Origin: Brienomyrus brachyistius
Lineage: Eukaryota > Chordata > Actinopteri > Osteoglossiformes > Mormyridae
Length of the DNA: 64,000 nt
NCBI RefSeq assembly: GCF_023856365.1
Contig: NW_026042416.1
Coordinates: 62,001-126,000 of the forward strand
Direction: 5' to 3'
The notes below the pieces were generated by a model. It did no database searches, was not told the DNA's origin, and was given only the letters and a program-made list of their open reading frames with translations. A program made the translations under genes and the position numbers. Positions 32,386-51,726 of the stretch are shown piece by piece; within the stretch, counting starts at the first letter, position 1, and the number at the start of each line of letters is the position of its first letter.

Positions 32386-34450
32386 GCCTTATTTACTTTC
32401 AAATCGCATTGTCCACAACCTGATCAAAGGACCAAACTTTAAAATCAGTGCAGGGTAGTGTCGCAAGTAGTGATGCTTAGGCTTTAACCTATGTCCTGGA
32501 AAGAAAGAAAATCTACAAGCAAGATATTCTTGGATAAGAACGTCAAGGTATGCAACCTCTGGCAATAAAATTTTCTGTGCACAAATCAGCTCCACAATGT
32601 CTTTTAGCTGAAGGGTCAACTGCCAATCATCATCTGTGGGCTCTTTCACCTTGTCACACATGATCACAGGAAGAAGTCTTAGAAAATTCCAGTTCTGAAC
32701 AGCCTGACCATAAAGCTTTACTCCATTGGAGTTTACTGCACATGGCTTACTCAACACATCAGAGCCACTGTACTTAAATTTCTTAATGCGTCTATTCAGA
32801 ATTGAATAAGTGAACCACTTTTTTTGCTTGATGAAGTACTTCAGGTAAAGGGCTAAATCATAGGAAAGGATACCCTCAAAAATGTCATGGCCTAAACAAG
32901 GTGGCAGGCCAGGCATACAAACATCGAAGTAATTCAATGAATTAAAACTCAGATATTATACCTTCAACGTTTTGTTGTTCCTCAGACTGTAAAATGCATT
33001 TGGATCTGTTTGAAAATCTGTTCGGGTTGTCCGGCAATACCTGCAGAAATATTCAGAAAAACTAAAATTTTCTGTAAATCCACCGATATTATGAGACCCC
33101 AAATTGTCCCCTGCAATGCACAAAACAGTCCCTTTAACTTTTTCCTCTGCCACCGTTATTCCATTGTCTTCCAGGTCTTTTAAGTCTGCAATGAGCCTTG
33201 AGAAAACTTTGTCATGGCCAAAGTGTTTGAAGTCTTTTTCCTGACACAGCATTACAAGTGACATGTGGTCTGTACTTGATGAGGTGGTAAATTAGCCAGA
33301 GACAAATATACAGCTACTACTTTGTGCTGCTTTTTGCTGAACCTAATGGGTTCACCGCCTCAAAAGAATCTTGATATAGAATTAGTTTTAGACATGATGG
33401 GTTTTGAGAAAAGAACTCATTGTTTTTATATACCTGACCATCACTGACATCACAAAGCACATCAGTGTATGGTACGTATGTACCCTGTGCAGCACAATTC
33501 TGCCATAAGTCTGACTCCAGTAAATGTCTCAAAGTGTCTTTCAATGGAACATAGTAGGCAAACCTCTGTGACCTTGTTTCATCCCTTCCTAAGTACAACT
33601 TTACAGGTTCTGTGTATCTAAACATCTGTTTAAAAGCCCTAGTTCTTGAAAAATTGGTTCTCATTGGTCCTTCATGACTAATGGTGAAAAGGTCAGATTC
33701 CTTCACAACATCACATATACTACCAATAACCTCATCTGTTAATTCAGTTAAGTCACTTTTCAGGAATGCACTTAATTTATTCAAAGTATATGTCTGTCCT
33801 AGTTCATGTATGCTTAGCATCTCTTCAATAATATTTTGTATAGTTGATGCTGGCAGAAGAAACTGCCCATGTAATTTCAAGTAGAAAAGAGAAATATTTC
33901 TAAGAAAAAGGTCACTGAAATTTTCTGTAAGATGGACTTCACCTTCATCAGTCTCACTAAATCTCTCTGTAGGGCCTGTAACTAACGGTTCAGTTTCAAG
34001 AAACTGAGAAACTGTCTCCTTATAAAGATCTCTTATACTGTCCACAGAACATTGTCTGTGTTTCCTGGACATGTAGGCTGTAAACGACGATCTCACAGTG
34101 AACGTATGGTCGCATCCTGTCACCGGACATGTCACAACACGTCCTTCGGCTATATGTTCCTTTAAGTGAGCTGTTAGTGATCTGACATCGCGACATTGGC
34201 GCTGGCACATAGACATATTACACGTAAACACCGTAAGGGCATTTGTAGTATCAATATATGAATCTGTGTTATGTTTACGGTAAAAATGAGCCTTAAATTC
34301 CCCATATGAACGAAACGTATTGTGGCAATCTGTAGCGCCACACTTGAACACGCATCGTGGTTCATGACGGTGAAGTTTGACATGTAAAACATGTTCCCTA
34401 AGGGTTTGCACTGATGTTCCACAGAAATAACAACTAAACATTGTAACTGC
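32386..34450 (-). pseudogene. C2H2 zinc-finger / TNP2-like (CACTA-type?) transposase relic
   Basis: The frame starts at an ATG near 34441 (MFSCYFC). The N-terminal ~130 residues carry at least three C2H2 fingers (CYFC...HVLHVKLH; CGATDCHNTF...HFYRKH; CPVTGCDHTF...RKH). A long middle region follows to 33317. A frameshift near 33330 leads to 33264-32956 with GDNLGSHNIGGF, then FCRYC, the Asp and Cys motifs of a TNP2-like transposase core. One in-frame TAA (32956) and then 32937-32389 complete it: CLGHDIFEG, KPKHHYLRHYP and a terminal LWTMRFESK. The copy stops there, truncated against LTR copy C. Only about three disabling changes over ~2 kb. The superfamily is inferred from motif layout. Confidence 0.6.
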
Positions 34451-34974
34451 GTGAACAAACACGCACTCTATTGCTGTTTTAAACACCTAAATGCTGTTTC
34501 ACATCCCGCTTGCAAATCTAAGTTTTACATGTGCTGCCAAGATACGTTCATGCGCCGTCAACACGGTACATGCTACTCGTGTTTAAAACCACACACTGCT
34601 TAACACTGCTTAAAACGATTTAATTTAACTTACCAATTTGCCCAGACACATTTATTTTATTTTATATTCCCACTAGTTTGTAGATTTTTTTTAAATGTTA
34701 TGTTTGTTATTGGGTGCTTTCCACTTCATGTACCCACATACAGCGCTGGCTTAAAGCAATACATTCTGGTCCTGACGCAATGCATTGTGGTTAGATTTTT
34801 ATCGTCCGCTGCATTATGTCACCATGTCACGTCGTACAAAAACCTCGCGAGAGCAAGACAGATCATCCTGCACCTCTTAAGTGTTATGTAGTTTTGCCTG
34901 AAACGCAAAAATAAAACAAAGCAATTAAAGCCGATCAGTGGCTCAAATTCTGCTGTAGCGATTGAAGAACTTTT
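34451..34974. other. No gene recognised; possible 5' flank of the relic
   Basis: Upstream of the zinc-finger/transposase relic; no TATA-like promoter or terminal inverted repeat could be defined. Confidence 0.4.
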
Positions 34975-35087
34975 GTCGGAAGTTGGATTCGAACCCACGC
35001 CTTACTTCGGAGAACAGAATACCCCTTACTTTGAAAGGCCATTTTCGCTGCGCAGGAGGCTTTAGACCGCTCGGCCATGGGGCAGTT
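34975..35087 (-). pseudogene. tRNA-Leu(CAA)-like pseudogene or tRNA-derived fragment
   Basis: The minus strand has a class II D arm (TGGCCGAGCGGTCTAAAGCC), a CAA-containing loop (CCTTTCAAAGTAAGG), a long variable region, a good T arm (GTGGGTTCGAATCC) and a 3' strand ending TTCCGAC. The 5' strand CTGCCCC cannot pair with it, and there is extra sequence between the D arm and anticodon stem. It is therefore unlikely to be functional, although both pol III boxes are intact. Confidence 0.5.
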
Positions 35088-36445
35088 TCCAGTTGAACCC
35101 TAAGGAGTAGGTTAAGTCCAGCCTTGGCTTCCAAGCTGACGTTTTTCTACATATGTGCTTGTGTATCATGGACAGTAAGAGGGGGCAGGCAAGGAGAGAA
35201 TTTCTCTCTTTGGGGATCAATAGAGTGTTGTTATTATAACGTCTAAAACATATGATGGTCTGTCGATAAATCAATAACAATATCAATGAAGTCAATGTTT
35301 ATCTAAAGGAATCAGAATTCAGGAAAAGCCAGGGGCCGGACCGAGTGTAGGGGGCGTGGCCAGAGACAGCCTGCTGACTGTTCCAAATCATGGGTGCATG
35401 TTACAAGTCCGGAACATATTTTAACTTAGTACTAACTTAGCATCATATTTGATCTGATTCGACTGAATATCCCAGGTTTCCATCTCTCATGCATCTGGTG
35501 TGACGTGTTTTCAGACTCTCAGGCTGGCGCAAAGAAATCTTACGGGAATTGAACGTCTCACTCCGGTCAGCTGACCAAAGTTGGTAACCTTGGTATTGTG
35601 TGTAGGAGATTCGGTATAACTATAATTTCGTTCTCCATTTACATGCCCGTAGTGTCTTTAACCGGCTGCACAAACTGGATCCGCCTCCATTACGACACAA
35701 CTTTGCCCTTATTGGCTTAAGAATTTAGTCACATACATGACGTATATCTGCTATTTCTCCCGAGAAGCAGGTAAAGCAGTGGTAACTGCTTTGTAGTTAA
35801 TTTACCTGGTAAAATTAAGTTTAAATAAATGATATAAATACTGTAATAGTACTCGTGAGCTTTGTTTATTTGTTATTAGTTATTGTAATGTTGCGCTGCT
35901 TTATTTGTTTAATCGTCTAGTCTGTGGAGACATTCAAGTTAATCAAATAAGAATTGCACTGTACACTGTACATGACCATAAAAACTTTGTATCCTCGAAA
36001 TAAATGTTTTTGATCTTTTCCTTGGCAGTTATCTTTTTACACAGGGCCTCTATGTACACGATAGTTTTTTTTTTCACGACTAACAGTATGGATCAGGAGT
36101 TGGTTATTGTAAAAGAAGTAATGTGCATGCAGGTGATATTTGTATAGATTTATCCACACCCTTGTAGCAGTGCTGCCATTGCAGTCAGATCTCGCAAACT
36201 AGGAGTATTAGTTGTCTTTATTTCTCTTTATTTCTTGACGCCAACCCTCTCCATTAATCCGGGCTTGGGACTGGCACCTACCTGAGCTGGCTTGCTCCCT
36301 TAAGTGGCTGGGTTAGGCTAAACTATATATATATATTTACCAAGACTACAATAAAACATCTCGAAATGTGTAGTCTAGCAAAACGCAGTTTAAAGAAGGT
36401 AGCCTACCTGGCGAAATTGCAAACAAATTAAGGGCGTTAGGCAGC
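35088..36445. other. No gene recognised
   Basis: No supported coding exon. A short (TA)n run lies at 36325-36338. The rest is unassigned. Confidence 0.4.
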
Positions 36446-36789
36446 CTTTCCAAACCGCTTATCCTACTGGATCGCGGGGGGTCTGGAGCCTATCCCGGAA
36501 GCAATGGGCACGAGACAGGGAACAACCCAGGATGGCGGGCCAGCCCATCGCAGGGCACACTCACACACTATTCACTCACGCATACACTCCTATGGGCAAT
36601 TTAGCAACTCCAATTAGCCTCAGCATGTTTTTGGACTGTGGGGGAAACCAGAGTACCCGGAGGAAACCCCACGATGACATGGGTAGAACATGCAAACTCC
36701 ACACACACATGTGACCCAGGTGGAGACTCGAACCCGGGCCCTAGAGGTGTGAGGCAACAGTGCTAACCACTGCACCACCATGCTGCCCC
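36446..36789 (-). mobile_element. tRNA-derived SINE, copy 6
   Basis: Minus-strand copy lacking the ATGG tail (starts inside CCAAACCGCTTATCC) but with the complete head ending in GCTGCCCC. The B-box complement GAACCCGGGCC lies near 36730. Similarity to copies 3 and 4 is high. Confidence 0.85.
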
Positions 36790-37586
36790 CTAAATGGAAA
36801 ACCATTAAATACAAAAGGAAAACAAAAGTGCTGTAAGACTGTATACTTATGTGTATGTTAGTAAAGGCTGTAGCTGACACAACGGACCCCACTAATTAGA
36901 AAGGGGTAATTGTACACATGTGGCATCCAGTATGTTCTTCTATAACAGTTTTTAAAAAAAAAAAAAAACTCACATTACACAAATTGGCACTATCAAAACG
37001 AGGATTATGGGGAAAATGGGGACTGTGATGGAGATTACATACACGTAGGCATGGTATTTAGTTTTTTTTAATCTGGTCACCTTCCAGAGTAATTGTAAAC
37101 TAAAACCATCTTCACCCTATTTGATTCTTTATAAATGGACAATCAGTCGTGCAGTAAATGGGGGTATAGAGAGACACAGAGCTTGTCTAACAAGAAACCC
37201 TGGGAAGCTAACATTAATAGGGTGGGTATGGATAGCAAAACCATTGATACAGATTACAGATTTATATCTCACCTGAACCCTGGCGGGCTCCGTGCCAATA
37301 GGGGTTGGGATTAGGGTTAGTTAACTTAAGTAGTAATATTGATGTGTATATTCTCCTATTCTCCAGTCAGTGAATCGTGAAACGTAATGTTAATATGTTT
37401 CTATACCTATATGTTCTGCTTAAAAACCCATAAAGGCAAGCACAGTGTTTAGACATTCTGTTACTTAGACTAGTAAACACTAAGATCCTTCAGCTTTCAA
37501 TTAACCTGACACAACAGTCTAAACAACAAATGTGTGCCATGTCATTTGTCATCTTTACATCTTGTATCCTTTATATGGTAATTGGA
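36790..37586. other. No gene recognised; A-run
   Basis: Contains an A-run at 36954-36968. No exon or classified repeat supported. Confidence 0.4.
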
Positions 37587-37658
37587 TTTTCAAGGTGGAA
37601 TTGCAGGTCGATCATTTTAAGGATCTAGATGTAAACCTCCCTGGTGTTGCTTTAATAT
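37587..37658 (+). repeat. 72-bp direct repeat, left copy
   Basis: Matches 38916-38987 with a handful of substitutions, in direct orientation, 1329 bp apart. The two copies bracket the Gypsy integrase remnant. Confidence 0.85.
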
Positions 37659-37669
37659 TTTTTTTGCAC

Positions 37670-38276
37670 AATTTGCTTCACACACTTCCTCCAGCAGAGA
37701 AGCTTACAATACTACACCCCACCAAATGACTGGATGATGCCTTTTTATTTAAGGTCTGGCTGTGAGCCTCGATTACCGATACACTATCTTCAGGCTCCTG
37801 CCGGGATCAGTCAGTATGGTGGACCTTTGGAGGAATGGGTACAAAACCATCAGGAAAGTTTGCAGGTGCTTCAAGAGTATGTGAAGGCTTAGTTGGAGGA
37901 ACAAGCCACACCACGAAATCGGAAACACAATGAGTTGGTTAATGATTAGGGGTTTGATGAAGGTCAGCTGGTGTGTTTGCGGAACCATGTTCGAGGTAAA
38001 ATACAGGATCATTGGGATGCCTGTTTGTATATGGTAGTTCGGTGTCCCCAAGATCAGGGTGCAGTTTACTCTGCAACTCCAATGGAGGGGGACGGGGTTG
38101 TCCGTCAAGTTCACCGAACAGAGTTGCGTCCAGTACCACAGGGGGTTGTTATGTCAGGGGAAGATGTTCTGGTAATGTCTCCTGAGTCTGGGTTGCCCAC
38201 AGGGGCAACAGAAATGGAATCGGATGAGGACTCTGTGATTTTACGGGGACAGGGCTGGTGGGAGGGGTCGCAATAG
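37670..38276 (+). pseudogene. Gypsy-type integrase C-terminal half remnant
   Basis: Fragments occur in the order of a Ty3/Gypsy integrase: HTLPPAEKL, YNTTPHQMTG (end of the catalytic core), then EPRLPIHYLQ, a basic helix (EEQATPRNRKHNE), GQLVCLRNH and IQDHWDACLYMVVRC (GPY/F-like module), ending with VRQVHRTEL. Two in-frame TAG codons lie between 37890 and 37950, and there is at least one frameshift before 37760. The catalytic DDE residues are not in the remaining part. Confidence 0.7.
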
Positions 38277-38699
38277 AGCATCCACAAGTAGGCCTCGTAT
38301 AATGGAGGAGGTTATGTCCCCCCCGAGGTGTAGAGACCAGTTAAACGTTCGGTGAGGTCCACCACTGGTCATCATACCAACCCTTATAAGTTACCACGGT
38401 CAGTGAATGATCGTTCGGTTGGGGAGGAAGACCAGTGGTTTGGGGATAGAATTCTTAGCTGTGATCGTTGGGTCATCAATTTCATTTTGGGGGATGGATT
38501 GTAGCCAGGCAATTATAGGCAGGTATAGGAACTGCAGTTCGGACTGGAGGCATAGCCGGGGCGAGATGGCTGTGCATGTTCCGATGGTAGGGCATATTGG
38601 CAAAGGAGCAGGCACGGGAAAGACAGGCAGGGTCCTGATAGATTTGGTGGAGCATCGGCGGGCATATTGAATTTGCAGTGTAGCAGCCTTTCTGTTTGC

Positions 38700-38850
38700 T
38701 TGTTTCAGGGGTGAACAATCTTATCCGCAAAGGGCCGGTGTGTATGCAGGTTTTCGCTGCAACTCCCTAATTAGATTTCTAATTAGAGGACTGATTAGCT
38801 GAAGAGTCCTCATACCTGGTTTTGAAGAGCTGACCTAAAGGTTACCCCAA
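38700..38850 (-). repeat. Common fish interspersed repeat fragment
   Basis: The block containing AAGGGCCGGTGTGTATGCAG and CAACTCCCTAATTAGA is one I know as a dispersed fish repeat. Ends and class are not defined. Confidence 0.4.
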
Positions 38851-38915
38851 AAACCTGTTTTTTTTTTGTTTGAATGGGGCAGTGAGTCATGGGGTAAACT
38901 ACTGTTCTTTAGGGG

Positions 38916-38987
38916 TTTTCAAGGTGGAATTACGGGTCGATAATTTTAAGGATCAGGTTGTAAACCTCCCTGGTGTTGCTTTAATAT
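38916..38987 (+). repeat. 72-bp direct repeat, right copy
   Basis: Right-hand partner of 37587-37658; both run from TTTTCAAGGTGGAATT to GTTGCTTTAATAT. It may mark a duplication within, or an end of, the Gypsy remnant. Confidence 0.85.
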
Positions 38988-39454
38988 GTTTTATCTGAGG
39001 TTGTATCGTGTATTATCAAGCCAGCCGGCTTAGTGGCCTCGGGAGCGGGGTTTAGTGGGAGCAGCTGGCTAGTTTTATTTTCTTTTTTGTTTGTGTCTTT
39101 TTCTTTGTTGTATGTATATTTTGGGTTCATTATTAGGCAGGCTGGGCCTTTTGGCACCTGTAGTCTGGGTGCTGGATTGCCCATAGGGGTCTTTTTTATT
39201 GCTGTGATTTGCTGTGTCATTCACTAGTGTGATTTGTGCTGGATGTGTTTTTAAGGTTGTGCTGTGGCGTGTACCTGAGCAAACTTTGGGCAACCTGTTC
39301 TCTTGTTGGCTTTATTGACAAAGGGTGGATTAGTCTAATTACGGCCTGCTACAAATAGCTGCATATAACGTATAAAAAAAATCACCTTATGGGTGCTCCG
39401 TAGGGTAGCAAGATCTTGAGTTTTTTTTACAGTACTCGGGTACGTTTTAAAATT

Positions 39455-39580
39455 TTCGACCAATCAGCAAACATTATTCTGACAGCATAGCTGGGAAACC
39501 AATGAAAAGTGAGTGCAACGTTCTAGAACTTGACTTCGGGTTGACGCTCCCTATAAAAGAGCTGGGTACTGCTTCAAGGC
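39455..39580 (+). promoter_or_regulatory. CCAAT / heat-shock-element / TATA promoter
   Basis: CCAAT boxes at 39460-39464 and 39499-39503, a perfect inverted heat-shock half-site pair TTCTAGAA at 39521-39528, and a TATA box (CTATAAAAG) at 39551. The spacing fits a strong pol II promoter with initiation near 39580. The same combination is known from vertebrate heat-shock genes with a non-coding first exon. No coding partner was found. Confidence 0.55.
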
Positions 39581-39938
39581 GTTCAGTTGGCGCTACCTCC
39601 TGATAGAGTAGCACTGTACGGCTCTTGTTCCGTAAAACAACATCAAAAGGATGAAAAAAAAACCATATTTAAAGAAGACGAAAAAAATCAATTTTTAAAG
39701 AAGACGAAAAAAACATCGTCTAAAAAAATAAGCCAAAAAAAATAATATCCGAAGAAGGAAAAACATGCAAAGTAAAAAAAACAAACAAAAATAAAAAACA
39801 ATATCCAAAGAAGAAGGAAAAAAACATCCAAAGGGAGAAAAGAAGAACTGAAGGGCCAACGAGGTAGGAGGAAATACAAATTTCGTTTCAGCACCGTTGG
39901 AGTGCCAAGCCGTGAAAAGCATTTGGCCAGAAGACAAG
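39581..39938 (+). other. First-exon-like segment ending in a consensus splice donor
   Basis: Downstream of the promoter, an extremely purine-rich stretch (many AAGAAG/GAAAAAA blocks) ends in ACAAG followed by GTAAGT (39939), a near-perfect donor. The only ATG-initiated frame (39651) is a short lysine-rich peptide of about 15 codons, so it looks like a non-coding first exon. The next exon is not identified. Alternatives are an orphaned promoter from a duplicated gene or a processed fragment. Confidence 0.4.
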
Positions 39939-40559
39939 GTAAGTGTTGTACCTGTTATTTTAAAACAGCGCTTTTCAAAATGCTGCTTTATAATCGTTTG
40001 AGATCGTTAGCCAGTGTGACAGGTGAAGGCTTTTTGAGTTTACCAACATAAAGTTTTATTTCTGTATTAGGACATTGTCAGGAACAATGATGTGTTCATC
40101 GCTATGATGTGGTCAAAAAGCGATGCATTGAATCTTAGAAACATTTGTGATTTTTCAAACGATGCTTTTCCTTTTATTTAATCAGTAAAATTTCCATCGG
40201 TTTTATATAGTGCCCCTTGAAATATGTCTTTAGCTCATTTTCCGGGCATTTTACTAGAATGCATCCTGAGAAATACACAAGCTCTGCTGCATTTCCGTGC
40301 CTCGATGTTTAGTGCCGAGTATAATTGTTGCAGTTGCCTTTTATATATTCCATGAGACCTGTTGGTACCAAGAGAAGTGTGAGACTGTCAGGGTGAATTT
40401 ATCATACAATCGCACGCATAAATACCTGAGGGTTGCCAGTCCTTTTGCGTTGTTACAGGAGGACTAGAGCTGACGAGTGTGTTTCTACACACTATCAAGG
40501 GCATTGTAGTACAGTTTTCTCAGGTGGGAGAATGCTGCCGATCTCCTATTTGACAATAC
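39939..40559. other. No gene recognised
   Basis: Would be intron 1 of the orphan transcription unit; no acceptor-exon combination supported. Confidence 0.35.
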
Positions 40560-40937
40560 AGCCCTTGATATATTAGAATATTACAGAACTAGAAGCCTTT
40601 TGCAAGGAAGAATGTGAGAAAATCCCAAGTACAAGAACTGAAAGCCTTTCAGCTGGCTATAAGAAGCGCTTGTAAGCTGTGATATCTGGCAGAGGAGGTG
40701 TTACTAAGTACTGATTACGTAGGGTGCCCAAACTTTTGCAGAGTGCCATAATAATGTTTTTATTTTGTAATTTTGTTCAATTTATGGCATAAAAAGTAAC
40801 TATTCATCAATGTTTGCTGAAAATATTGTGTATTTTCCCCCCAGTTCCTAAAGAGACTGTATTAACTGATATTGTTGCTTTTGTAATTGAAAAGATGTTA
40901 TTTGTCAAGGGGTGCCAAACCTTTGCATAAGACTGTA
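40560..40937 (+). mobile_element. Tc1/mariner-type MITE-like fragment
   Basis: Contains GGGTGCCCAAACTTTTGC near 40722 and ends with GGGGTGCCAAACCTTTGCAT then AAGACTGTA, terminal sequence of a widespread fish Tc1-like repeat. Left end not resolved; no transposase. Confidence 0.45.
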
Positions 40938-41080
40938 CACAGTGTGTGTATGTGTTTATGTGAGTGTGTGTCTGTGTGTGTGTTTATATATATATATATG
41001 TGTGTGTGTGTGTATATATTTCTGTATATGCATGTGTATATATATATGTGTATATATATATTTATATATAGTTCACACAC
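40938..41080. repeat. (TG)n/(TA)n compound microsatellite
   Basis: Alternating TG- and TA-rich simple repeats. The open frames over it on both strands are low-complexity artefacts. Confidence 0.9.
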
Positions 41081-41164
41081 ATTCAAACTTATTTGAATAC
41101 ACATTCAAAATAATTTTTATTATTATTTTCGTTTTTTTTTTTTTTGTGTTTTAAAATGTTTTAT

Positions 41165-49895
<8,731 letters not shown>

Positions 49896-50160
49896 TGCGT
49901 GGAAGGCGACTGCCGCGCTGCTCACCAGGCCAACCCCCCCTGCCCCCAGTCAGCCCCCGCCAGAACCCGCACCGGTCGTGCATTTCAGCAAAGTCCGGAA
50001 CCCGGGATGCCAATGACTGACTTTCTGGTTTCGTTCACCGAGGGTTGGTTGTGATGGGGGAGGGGATCGATTCCATGTGTGTTTTGCGACTTTTTGTTGC
50101 CCCCTCCCAGTTTGCACATAAAATAATTTATCCGTTATGTTTTTAAAGCACTTCAGAGAG

Positions 50161-50209
<49 letters not shown>

Positions 50210-50311
50210 TTCTACACACACTTGGGTGTCAGTCCCGCTCTGTGGTCATTTGCAAAGCTTTGGTAGCATTGTGATATACATTAGTGTAAATGTGTAAAAA
50301 GCATTTCAAGC

Positions 50312-50371
<60 letters not shown>

Positions 50372-51726
50372 GCCAGGCCAATAACGTTCCTCTTTTACTC
50401 AGAGTTTTTTGAGTGTGGTCTATTGACAGAGGGTACCACAGTTTTCTTGTGACTTTAGTTTTACTTTAGGGGAAGTTAATTTTCCTCTCCCAGATAATTG
50501 TCTTGCACATTGTACCATTAACCAATGCCTCCCACCCCTCCCATGCCAGTGTAGGTAAGACCAACCCTGCCCCCCCCCCCCCCCCCCCGGAAAAACCCTG
50601 ACTCGCTTTGACCTTTTTCTCTCATGCTGGATGCTAGCGGTTTTTAACATACAGTGTTTTTTCTCGTGAATTCGCCCATTGGCTGACTGCCACACTGCCT
50701 GCGTCCTCCCCCACCCACGCCAGTACGTGACAGTATGTATCCCCCCCACCCCGGGTGATTCTCCAGGTCCTGTGTTTTTGATGGCGATTTGTCTCTTGTT
50801 GCGCCGTACAGCCTCTAGGTGGCAGAAACCCTGGTTTCTGATATATACCTGAATAAATTATGCAAATCGGGGTCAGGTTTACATGGGTCGGGTGCCAAAC
50901 AATGCCAGTAGTGTGTGTGTGTGTGTGTGTGGGGGGGTGACTTCACAGGTGCTCTCCTGAAAATGTGTGTATATCATTGTTTTTAAATGGCACTTACTGA
51001 AAGCAGAGTGGGGTTCAGGGCAGCTTAATGATTTGCAAGGTGACCATGGGTCGTGTTTGGCCAAGGGGGCGCTAGTGTGTTGAGGAAAGGAACTTATTCT
51101 GGTCTTTGCAGGCTGTGCTAGAAACCCAAACCCACCCCCATGGCTGTATGTGGCTCCGCACTTTAAATGCTTCTTACCCCACCTCGTTTCCCATCTGCGC
51201 CCTACAACTTACAAATCCTTGCAATGTCACGTGCAAGGGGGCCCCCTACTGGCCAAGCAAGGCCCTACAGTCGCTGGTGCCCTTGGGGGTCCAGCCGTAC
51301 AGTTTTTGCCAACAGCAGAGTTTACACTTTGACTAGTTATGTGCTGTTTAGTTATTTTGTTTTTAATTAAGGTGAACTTGCCTAAGTGACCCTGATCAGT
51401 TAAATAGGGTTTTTACCCACCCAACAAGCCTATCGAAAATGGACATACCAGTTAAACGGTAAACGATGTGAATCCCTTATCAGATTTTGATTTTATTCTG
51501 AATATTAAATGTCGTGTTTTAACTCAACCTTAAATAAATTAAAGTATCTCCATTTTAAAGAGCACTGTGACTGGATGAGAGAATTGTTTCGGCGTTGGCA
51601 AGTACCACCTTAGCGTACATTTATAGAAACGGCTGAAATATACTGGATAATTTTGCATAATTTTTATTTTGCCAAGCTTGAGTTTCTTCTGTGATTTCTG
51701 AAATCTAATAAAGGTTTTGATGCATA
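49896..51726 (+). other. CLCN7: CLCN7 3' UTR (inferred)
   Basis: Follows the TGA at 49893-49895. Polyadenylation signals AATAAA occur at 50852, 51533 and 51707; the last, followed by a TG-rich stretch, is the most likely distal end. The region contains a (TG)n run (50166-50208), a (GA)n run (50323-50368) and a C19 tract (50570-50588). Extent is inferred from signals only. Confidence 0.5.

Noticed and set aside
39651..39700. Short lysine-rich frame after the orphan promoter
   Set aside because: About 15 codons in a poly-purine stretch; more consistent with a non-coding first exon.
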